The notes below the pieces were generated by a model, which saw nothing but the letters and a program-made list of their open reading frames with translations, was not told the DNA's origin and made no database searches. Shown here in pieces: positions 57,260 to 64,000 of a stretch of 64,000 nucleotides of DNA. Made by a program: the position numbers and the translations under genes. The stretch's first letter is position 1, and each line of letters begins with the position of its first letter. Source of the stretch: Paraburkholderia humisilvae (GTDB taxonomy: Bacteria; Pseudomonadota; Gammaproteobacteria; Burkholderiales; Burkholderiaceae); NCBI RefSeq assembly GCF_902859855.1, contig NZ_CADIKH010000008.1, forward strand, positions 62,001-126,000, written 5' to 3'.

Positions 57260-58501
57260 ATGTTGTCCACTCCGCTGCGCGTTTTTCTGCTGTTTTCCGC
57301 TGGCTATTTCGTGTCGTATGTGTTTCGCGGTGTGAACCTGGGGTTCGCGCCGCTGATCACGCGCGAAATGGGGCTATCCGCGACTGATCTCGGCCTGCTG
57401 ACGAGCCTCTACTTTCTTGGCTTCGCCGGCGCGCAAGTTCCGGCTGGGGTGCTGCTCGATCACTACGGTTCGCGCCGCACCACCGCAGGCATGCTGCTGT
57501 TCGCCGCGGCGGGCATCGGAGTATTCGGCGCCGCGCATGGCATCGGCATGATGATGATCGGGCGGCTGCTGATCGGCATCGGCGTGTCGGTGTGCCTTGG
57601 CGCCGCGTTCAAGGCGCTTGCGCAGCATTTTCCCGCGCCGCGTCTGCCGCTCGTGAATGGGCTCACGATGGCCGTGGGCGGGCTCGGCGGCGTCGTGGTC
57701 GGCTCGCCGCTCACCTGGGTGCTCACATTGACGACCTGGCGCACCGTGTGTGTCGGGCTCGGCGTGATGACGGTCGCGGTCGCCGCCATTCTGTGGATGT
57801 GCGCGCCCGACGCGAGCGACGCGCCGCGCCATACGACGCTCGCCGGCCAGTTCAAGGGCACGCTCGATATCTTGCGCAGCGCGGCATTCTGGAAGATCGC
57901 GTCGTTCCCGGTGATCACGCAAGGCGTCTTCTACGCGATGCAATCGCTCTGGGTCGGTGCGTGGCTGCGCGATGTCAGCGGTTTGCAGCCGGGGCCGGCC
58001 GCGGCGCTCGTGTCGGTGCTCGGCTTTGCGATGATGGCCGGCTGCGTCGGGTTCGGCGCGGCGGCACGCAGTCTGGAGAGGCGCGGCGTGTCGCTGTATG
58101 CGTTTTGCGGAATTGGCGGCGTGCTGTTCGTCGTCACGCAAGGGCTGATCATGATGGACGCGCCATTGCCGGCCGGGTTGCTGTGGGCGGCGTATGGGTT
58201 CTTCGGCGGCACCGGCATCCTCAGCTATGCGCTGCTGCCGCGCTATTTTGCCGCGCATATGATCGGGCGCGCCAACACGACGATGAACCTCGTCATTTTC
58301 CTGCTGATTTTCGGCTTCCAGGTTGGAGTCGGCGCGGTGCTGTCGCATTGGCCGGCGGCGGCGGGGCATTATCCAGCGGCCGCGCATCTGACTACGTGGG
58401 CGATTCTGCTCGGTCTGCAGGTCGCCGGAGCGATCTGGTACGTATTGCCGAGCCGGGTGTTGTCAAAGGCCGCGCAGATGCTCGCAAAGCACCAGCCGTA
58501 A
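57260..58501 (+). CDS. MFS transporter
   Basis: 413 residues with about 12 hydrophobic segments. LFSAGYFVSYVFRGVNLGFA begins TM1 and GVLLDHYGSRRTTAGML is the cytoplasmic loop 2-3 motif (G-x-L-x-D-x-x-G-x-R). GFFGGTGILSYALLPRYF is TM11 region. The substrate is unknown; a loose likeness to cyanate/nitrate-type MFS is all that can be said. The start MLSTPLRVFLLF lacks a strong Shine-Dalgarno; the open frame starts further upstream (57125) through the terminator. Confidence 0.9.
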   Translation: MLSTPLRVFLLFSAGYFVSYVFRGVNLGFAPLITREMGLSATDLGLLTSLYFLGFAGAQVPAGVLLDHYGSRRTTAGMLLFAAAGIGVFGAAHGIGMMMIGRLLIGIGVSVCLGAAFKALAQHFPAPRLPLVNGLTMAVGGLGGVVVGSPLTWVLTLTTWRTVCVGLGVMTVAVAAILWMCAPDASDAPRHTTLAGQFKGTLDILRSAAFWKIASFPVITQGVFYAMQSLWVGAWLRDVSGLQPGPAAALVSVLGFAMMAGCVGFGAAARSLERRGVSLYAFCGIGGVLFVVTQGLIMMDAPLPAGLLWAAYGFFGGTGILSYALLPRYFAAHMIGRANTTMNLVIFLLIFGFQVGVGAVLSHWPAAAGHYPAAAHLTTWAILLGLQVAGAIWYVLPSRVLSKAAQMLAKHQP

Positions 58502-58867
58502 GGCCGGCGCCGTGCGCTGCCGCTGCTGCGCGCCGAGTGGCGTGGGTGGGTGCCGCCGTATCTCGGATTTGAAGGCGAGGGTGCTTTCGCGCTATAATTC
58601 CAAGGTTTGAGCCTTATCAACCCGCACCCTAGCGCCTACCTCTCCTAAACCGTTCATCCGCCGCCGCGCCCGCCGCTTTCGGCTTTGCGCCGTTCCGCGC
58701 TGCCCTGTCCGTCTACGCCGCGGACCCGCCGCGCGCGATGCAAACCCCAGCCGCGCCACGTGCGCAGGTTTGCGCCAGCACCGGCCGATGCGCTGTCGCG
58801 CAGCGCCTACGCCCGGCACGAGCGGATGAACAGGTCGGCAACAGGGTGTTCCGCCAAGGAGTCCCCC
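58502..58867 (+). other. 366-bp leader region of carA
   Basis: The gap holds the promoter listed at 58569-58598 and a long leader of about 260 bases before the carA GTG. No PyrR-like structure or leader peptide was recognised in it, though an open frame runs through it in the carA frame from 58685. Confidence 0.5.
58569..58598 (+). promoter_or_regulatory. Sigma-70 promoter for carAB
   Basis: TTGAAG (58569-58574), 18-base spacer, TATAAT (58593-58598). It is the only good pair in the gap upstream of carA. Confidence 0.65.
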
Positions 58868-60022
58868 GTGTTGCCGTCATTTTCTCCCGCTCTGCTCGCG
58901 CTTGCCGACGGCACGGTCTTTCGTGGTTACTCGATCGGCGCCGCCGGTCATACGATCGGTGAAGTCGTGTTCAACACGGCGATCACCGGCTATCAGGAAA
59001 TCCTGACCGACCCGAGCTACGCGCAGCAGATCGTCACGCTGACGTATCCGCACATCGGTAATGTCGGCGTCAATGCCGAAGATGTCGAAGCCACGAAAGT
59101 CCATGCCGCCGGTCTGATCATTCGCGATCTGCCGGTCCTCGCGTCGAACTTCCGCATGGAGCGCACGCTGTCCGATTATCTGCGCGACGAAGGTGTCGTC
59201 GCGATCGCCGGCATCGATACCCGCAAGCTGACGCGTCTGCTGCGCGACAAGGGCGCGCAGAATGGTGCGATTCTCGCCGGTTCCGATGACGAAACGAAGG
59301 CAATCGAACTCGCACGCTCGTTCCCGGGCCTGGCGGGGATGGACCTCGCGAAGGTCGTATCGACCCGGAACCAGTACGAGTGGAAGCAGACCGAGTGGCG
59401 TCTTGAAGGCGGCTTCGGCCTTCAGAACACGCCGAAGTACCGCGTGGTCGCGTTTGACTATGGCGTCAAGCACAACATTCTGCGCATGCTCGCGCAGCGC
59501 GGCTGCCAGGTGACCGTGCTACCCGCGCAAGCCACCGCCGCCGACGCGTTCGCGCTCAATCCGGACGGCGTGTTCCTGTCCAACGGCCCGGGCGACCCGG
59601 AGCCATGCGATTACGCGATCGAAGCGACGCGCGAGTTTATCGCGCGCGGCATTCCGACCTTCGGCATTTGCCTCGGGCATCAGATCATGGGCCTCGCGGT
59701 CGGTGCGAAGACGATGAAGATGAAGACCGGCCATCATGGGGCGAACCATCCAGTGAAGGATCTGGAGGACGGCCGCGTCGTGATCACGTCGCAGAATCAT
59801 GGCTTCGCGGTCGATGCGGCGACGCTGCCGGCCAATGCGAAGGTCACGCACATATCGCTGTTCGACGGCACGCTGCAAGGCTTCTCGCTGACGGACAAGC
59901 CCGCGTTCTGCTTCCAGGGTCACCCGGAAGCGTCGCCCGGCCCGCACGACATCGGCTACCTGTTCGACCGCTTCACCGCACTGATGGATAGCCGCAAAGA
60001 CAGCCACAGCGCCGCGGCATAG
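58868..60022 (+). CDS. carA: Carbamoyl-phosphate synthase small (glutaminase) subunit
   Basis: 384 residues from a GTG with AAGGAG seven bases upstream. It begins with [20 protein letters not shown], as in Burkholderia CarA; longer open frames upstream are not similar. The class I glutaminase domain has the nucleophile Cys in [13 protein letters not shown] and the His/Glu pair in [12 protein letters not shown]. It supplies ammonia to CarB for arginine and pyrimidine synthesis. carB follows after 144 bases. Confidence 0.96.
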   Translation: MLPSFSPALLALADGTVFRGYSIGAAGHTIGEVVFNTAITGYQEILTDPSYAQQIVTLTYPHIGNVGVNAEDVEATKVHAAGLIIRDLPVLASNFRMERTLSDYLRDEGVVAIAGIDTRKLTRLLRDKGAQNGAILAGSDDETKAIELARSFPGLAGMDLAKVVSTRNQYEWKQTEWRLEGGFGLQNTPKYRVVAFDYGVKHNILRMLAQRGCQVTVLPAQATAADAFALNPDGVFLSNGPGDPEPCDYAIEATREFIARGIPTFGICLGHQIMGLAVGAKTMKMKTGHHGANHPVKDLEDGRVVITSQNHGFAVDAATLPANAKVTHISLFDGTLQGFSLTDKPAFCFQGHPEASPGPHDIGYLFDRFTALMDSRKDSHSAAA

Positions 60023-60166
60023 GCATTTCGCGAACGCGAACAGAGCACGGCGCGCGCCGCGATCCGGTTTGCTTCACCGACGTTGAGCGATTTGAATCGA
60101 CGTCGGCGGTGCAAGCACGGCAGCGCGCCACCGGAATGAATACTGGAACAGATTAGCGAGAGCGTT

Positions 60167-63100
60167 ATGCCCAAGCGGACAGACATTAAAAGCATCCTCA
60201 TCATCGGCGCGGGTCCGATCATCATCGGCCAGGCGTGCGAGTTCGATTACTCGGGCGCGCAGGCCTGCAAGGCGCTGCGTGAAGAGGGCTACAAGGTCAT
60301 TCTCGTCAACAGCAATCCGGCGACGATCATGACCGACCCGAACACCGCCGACGTCACGTACATCGAGCCGATTACGTGGGAAGTGGTCGAGCGCATCATC
60401 GCGAAGGAGCGCCCGGATGCGGTGCTGCCGACGATGGGTGGCCAGACTGCGCTGAACTGCGCGCTCGATCTGCATCATCACGGCGTGCTCGCGAAGTACG
60501 ACGTCGAACTGATCGGCGCGTCGCCGCAAGCGATCGACAAGGCCGAAGACCGTCAGAAGTTCAAGGACGCGATGACGAAGATCGGTCTTGGCTCCGCGAA
60601 GTCGGGCACCGCGCACTCGATGGAAGAGGCGTTGAAGGTTCACGCTGAAATTGCGACGCAGACGGGCGGCATCGGTTATCCGGTGGTGATCCGGCCGTCG
60701 TTTACGCTCGGTGGCTCGGGCGGCGGCATTGCGTACAACCGCGAAGAGTTCGAAGAGATCTGCAAGCGCGGCCTCGACCTGTCGCCCACGCATGAACTGC
60801 TGATCGAAGAGTCGCTGCTCGGCTGGAAAGAGTACGAGATGGAAGTGGTCCGCGACAGGCAGGACAACTGCATCATCGTCTGCTCGATCGAGAACCTCGA
60901 TCCGATGGGCATTCACACCGGCGATTCGATCACCGTCGCGCCGGCGCAAACGCTCACCGACAAGGAATATCAGATCATGCGCAACGCGTCGCTGGCGGTG
61001 TTGCGCGAGATCGGCGTCGATACGGGCGGCTCGAACGTGCAGTTCGCGATCAACCCGCAAGACGGCCGCATGATCGTGATCGAGATGAATCCGCGGGTGT
61101 CGCGTTCGTCGGCGCTTGCGTCGAAGGCGACCGGTTTCCCGATCGCCAAGGTCGCCGCGAAGCTCGCGGTCGGCTATACGCTGGACGAACTGAAGAACGA
61201 GATCACCGGTGGTCAGACGCCGGCGTCGTTCGAGCCGACGATCGATTACGTCGTCACGAAGATTCCGCGCTTTGCGTTCGAGAAGTTCCGCGAGGCCGAT
61301 CCGCGCCTCACGACGCAGATGAAGTCGGTCGGCGAAGTGATGGCGATCGGCCGCACGTTCCAGGAGTCGTTCCAGAAGGCGCTGCGTGGTCTCGAAGTTG
61401 GCGTCGATGGGCTCGACGAGAAGACCCAAAGCCGTGACGAAGCGATTCGCGAGATCGGCGAAGCGGGACCGGACCGCATCTGGTACGTCGGCGATGCGTT
61501 CCGTCTTGGCCTCACGCGTGAGGAGATCTTCGAGGAAACCGCGATCGACCCGTGGTTCCTCGCGCAGATCGAGCAGATCGTGCTGAAGGAAAAAGTGCTC
61601 GCGGGCCGCACGCTGACAAGCGTGTCGGCACAGGAACTGCGCTACCTGAAGCAAAGCGGCTTCTCGGACCGGCGCCTGGCGAAGCTGCTGAATGCGACGC
61701 CCGACGCGGTGCGGGCGCGCCGTATCGAACTGAACGTGCGTCCGGTGTACAAGCGCGTCGATACCTGCGCGGCGGAGTTCGCGACGAAAACCGCGTACAT
61801 GTACTCGACGTACGAAGAAGAATGTGAAGCGAATCCGACCAGCAACAAGAAGATCATGGTGCTGGGCGGCGGCCCGAACCGGATCGGCCAGGGCATCGAG
61901 TTCGACTATTGCTGCGTGCATGCGGCGCTCGCGATGAGCGAGGATGGTTACGAAACGATCATGGTTAACTGCAACCCGGAGACCGTCTCGACCGACTACG
62001 ACACGTCGGACCGCCTCTACTTCGAGCCGCTGACGCTCGAAGACGTGCTTGAAATCGTCGACAAGGAAAAGCCGCTCGGCGTGATCGTGCAATACGGCGG
62101 CCAGACACCGCTGAAGCTCGCACTCGATCTCGAGGCGAACGGCGTGCCGATCATCGGCACATCGCCGGACATGATCGACGCGGCCGAAGACCGTGAGCGC
62201 TTCCAGAAGCTGCTGCACCAACTGCAATTGCGCCAGCCGCCGAACCGCACCGCGCGTACCGAAGACGATGCGCTGAGGCTCGCCGACGAAATCGGCTATC
62301 CGCTCGTCGTGCGTCCGTCGTACGTGCTGGGTGGCCGCGCGATGGAGATCGTGCACGAGCCGCGCGATCTCGAGCGCTATATGCGCGAAGCGGTGAAGGT
62401 AAGCAACGATTCGCCGGTGCTGCTCGACCGCTTCCTCAATGACGCGATCGAATGCGACGTCGATTGCATCTCCGATGGCGACACGGTGTTTATCGGCGGC
62501 GTGATGGAGCACATCGAGCAGGCGGGCGTGCATTCGGGCGATTCGGCGTGTTCGCTGCCGCCGTATTCGCTGTCGAAGGAGACCGTCGCTGAACTGAAGC
62601 GTCAGACTGGGGAGATGGCGAGGGCGCTGAACGTCATCGGCCTGATGAACGTGCAGTTCGCGATCCAGCAGGTGCCGCAGGAAGATGGCACGCGGCGTGA
62701 TGTGATCTACGTGCTAGAGGTGAATCCGCGGGCATCGCGCACGGTGCCGTATGTGTCGAAGGCCACGAGCTTGCCGCTCGCGAAGATCGCCGCGCGTGCA
62801 ATGGTCGGTCAGACGCTTGCGCAGCAAGGCGTCCAGAAGGAAATCGAGCCGCCGTACTTCAGCGTGAAGGAAGCGGTGTTTCCGTTCATCAAGTTCCCGA
62901 CGGTCGATCCGGTGCTGGGACCCGAAATGCGCTCGACCGGCGAAGTGATGGGCGTGGGCCGGACCTTCGGGGAAGCGCTTTTCAAGTCGCAGCTCGCGGC
63001 CGGTTCGCGCTTGCCCGAGAGCGGCACGGTTCTGCTGACGGTGATGGACGCCGACAAGCCGAAGGCGGTCGAGGTGGCGCGCATGCTGCATGAGTTGGGC

Positions 63101-63421
63101 TATCCGCTCGTTGCGACCAAGGGGACGGCCGCCGCGATCGAAGCCGCCGGCGTGCCGGTGCGCGTCGTCAACAAGGTGAAAGACGGACGCCCGCACATCG
63201 TCGATATGATCAAGAACGGCGAGATCGCGCTGGTATTCACCACCGTCGACGAAACACGCGCCGCGATCGCCGATTCGCGTTCGATTCGGATGAGCGCACA
63301 GGCGAACAAGGTCACGTACTACACGACGATGTCGGGTGCGCGCGCGGCGGTCGAAGGTCTGCGCTATCTGAGGGATCTCGAGGTCTATGATTTACAAGGG
63401 CTTCATGCTCGCCTAAACTAA
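60167..63421 (+). CDS. carB: Carbamoyl-phosphate synthase large subunit
   Basis: 1084 residues, full length. Two homologous ATP-grasp halves: [20 protein letters not shown] starts the first (glycine-rich phosphate loop) and [20 protein letters not shown] the second (about residue 565). Conserved metal ligands lie in [20 protein letters not shown] and [20 protein letters not shown]. The C-terminal allosteric MGS-like domain (about 945-1084) has [16 protein letters not shown]. Its position after carA and before greA is typical of beta-proteobacteria. Confidence 0.98.
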   Translation: MPKRTDIKSILIIGAGPIIIGQACEFDYSGAQACKALREEGYKVILVNSNPATIMTDPNTADVTYIEPITWEVVERIIAKERPDAVLPTMGGQTALNCALDLHHHGVLAKYDVELIGASPQAIDKAEDRQKFKDAMTKIGLGSAKSGTAHSMEEALKVHAEIATQTGGIGYPVVIRPSFTLGGSGGGIAYNREEFEEICKRGLDLSPTHELLIEESLLGWKEYEMEVVRDRQDNCIIVCSIENLDPMGIHTGDSITVAPAQTLTDKEYQIMRNASLAVLREIGVDTGGSNVQFAINPQDGRMIVIEMNPRVSRSSALASKATGFPIAKVAAKLAVGYTLDELKNEITGGQTPASFEPTIDYVVTKIPRFAFEKFREADPRLTTQMKSVGEVMAIGRTFQESFQKALRGLEVGVDGLDEKTQSRDEAIREIGEAGPDRIWYVGDAFRLGLTREEIFEETAIDPWFLAQIEQIVLKEKVLAGRTLTSVSAQELRYLKQSGFSDRRLAKLLNATPDAVRARRIELNVRPVYKRVDTCAAEFATKTAYMYSTYEEECEANPTSNKKIMVLGGGPNRIGQGIEFDYCCVHAALAMSEDGYETIMVNCNPETVSTDYDTSDRLYFEPLTLEDVLEIVDKEKPLGVIVQYGGQTPLKLALDLEANGVPIIGTSPDMIDAAEDRERFQKLLHQLQLRQPPNRTARTEDDALRLADEIGYPLVVRPSYVLGGRAMEIVHEPRDLERYMREAVKVSNDSPVLLDRFLNDAIECDVDCISDGDTVFIGGVMEHIEQAGVHSGDSACSLPPYSLSKETVAELKRQTGEMARALNVIGLMNVQFAIQQVPQEDGTRRDVIYVLEVNPRASRTVPYVSKATSLPLAKIAARAMVGQTLAQQGVQKEIEPPYFSVKEAVFPFIKFPTVDPVLGPEMRSTGEVMGVGRTFGEALFKSQLAAGSRLPESGTVLLTVMDADKPKAVEVARMLHELGYPLVATKGTAAAIEAAGVPVRVVNKVKDGRPHIVDMIKNGEIALVFTTVDETRAAIADSRSIRMSAQANKVTYYTTMSGARAAVEGLRYLRDLEVYDLQGLHARLN

Positions 63422-63422
63422 G

Positions 63423-63556
63423 GCTTCGAATCTCTGTCGAAGCTGTATGTGCCGCGGTTAAGCGGCGTCCCTGAAGGTACCGGATCGGGCTCTTTCGCCA
63501 GCGGCCCGGCATCGGGTACCTCTTTGGGGATGCACTTAACCGCGGTTGATTTTTTT
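63423..63556 (+). promoter_or_regulatory. Structured carB-greA spacer with long-range terminator stem
   Basis: Three inverted repeats: GCTTCGA/TCGAAGC (63423-63429, 63437-63443); a large stem CCGCGGTTAAG (63452-63462) with CTTAACCGCGG (63535-63545) followed by TTGATTTTTTTT; and inside it GGTACC arms (63476-63481, 63515-63520) with partial pairing inward. The outer stem plus T run acts as a terminator, so greA likely depends on attenuated readthrough or a start within this element. Confidence 0.65.
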
Positions 63557-63586
63557 TAAAGGCTGTTTTTTGCCAAAGAGTTGTTT

Positions 63587-64000
63587 ATGAGCACTATTCC
63601 ATTGACGAAACGCGGCGCTGACCAGTTGCGCGATGAATTGCAGCGCCTGAAATCGGTTGAACGTCCTGCGGTGATCAATTCGATCGCGGAAGCGCGTGCC
63701 CAGGGCGATCTCTCGGAGAACGCCGAATACGACGCGGCAAAAGAAAAGCAGGGCTTTATCGAAGGCCGGATCGCCGACATCGAATCGAAGCTCGCCGCCG
63801 CGCAGATTATCGACCCAGCCGCACTCGACGCGGATGGGCGCGTCGTATTTGCCGCCACCGTCGAACTCGAAGATCTCAAGACCGGTCACGCGGTAACCTA
63901 TCAGATCGTCGGCGACGACGAAGCGGATCTCGAGCATGGCCTGATCTCGGTCAGTTCGCCGATTGCGCGCGCACTGATCGGTAAATCCGAGGGCGATGTG
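63587..64000 (+). CDS. greA: Transcription elongation factor GreA (3' end outside window)
   Basis: 138 codons visible, no stop before the edge. [20 protein letters not shown] starts the coiled-coil N-terminal domain, whose tip acidic residues ([20 protein letters not shown]) activate cleavage of backtracked RNA by RNA polymerase; the C-terminal domain begins near residue 80 ([12 protein letters not shown]). The ATG follows the structured carB-greA spacer, and the preceding region AAAGAG forms a weak Shine-Dalgarno. Confidence 0.97.
   Translation, partial: MSTIPLTKRGADQLRDELQRLKSVERPAVINSIAEARAQGDLSENAEYDAAKEKQGFIEGRIADIESKLAAAQIIDPAALDADGRVVFAATVELEDLKTGHAVTYQIVGDDEADLEHGLISVSSPIARALIGKSEGDV

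Noticed and set aside
58605..58867. Pyrimidine-responsive leader or leader peptide before carA
   Set aside because: No anti-terminator pair or pyrimidine-rich peptide could be recognised.
60074..62533. 819-codon open frame opposite carB
   Set aside because: Composition rich in Arg, His and Leu is typical of antisense frames in GC-rich genes; carB is certain.

Overview
The window is high-GC chromosomal DNA from a Burkholderiaceae bacterium, most likely Paraburkholderia, Caballeronia or Burkholderia. This rests on gene order (yceD-rpmF-plsX-fabHDG-acpP-fabF, then rpoE-rseA-rseB-mucD-lepA-lepB-rnc-era-recO-pdxJ-acpS-nagZ), on an EF-P with arginine at position 32 next to earP, and on high similarity of the encoded proteins to that family as I remember it. 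No database search was run.

Layout. 1-1318: rRNA methyltransferase-like gene (cut by the window edge) and a Maf/YceF pyrophosphatase, minus strand. 1379-8791: a sigma-70 promoter drives yceD, ribosomal protein L32 and the fatty-acid synthesis genes. 8805-13685: a YgfX-like membrane protein, then the envelope-stress sigma factor with its anti-sigma proteins and periplasmic protease, and a glutaredoxin-like protein. 13944-22901: lepA, signal peptidase, RNase III with a very long disordered tail, era, recO, pdxJ, acpS and nagZ. 23018-27207 (minus): orphan sigma-54 activator, CsbD, EF-P and its rhamnosyltransferase EarP. 27359-30943: uvrC, pgsA, two identical tRNA-Gly genes and one tRNA-Cys. 31059-33878: acetyltransferase and a minus-strand SCO/PCuAC/CtaG set for copper delivery to cytochrome oxidase. 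34329-40525: trehalose synthesis (otsB, otsA), an ABC exporter and a glycosyltransferase.

40847-51845 is the more variable part: membrane proteins, a uronate dehydrogenase, a penicillin-acylase family hydrolase, a short-chain dehydrogenase, a fragment of a DUF3828-like protein, a LysR/aldehyde dehydrogenase pair with a clear inverted-repeat operator, an integrase remnant and a DUF2971 gene lying near a tRNA-Val. 52016-64000 returns to conserved core: tRNA-Val, dnaQ, rnhA, methyltransferase, gloB, mltD (the same neighbourhood as in Escherichia coli), an MFS transporter, carA, carB and the start of greA.

No complete mobile element, CRISPR array or rRNA was seen. The most unusual structure is a 23-bp tandem repeat (32509-32617) at the start of ctaG. 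It duplicates the start codon and creates a chain of four 8-codon upstream frames, each ending in TGA overlapping the next ATG. Other points of interest are the RNase III tail, the structured carB-greA spacer, attenuator-like hairpins inside the fatty-acid operon and the relic of an island beside tRNA-Val.
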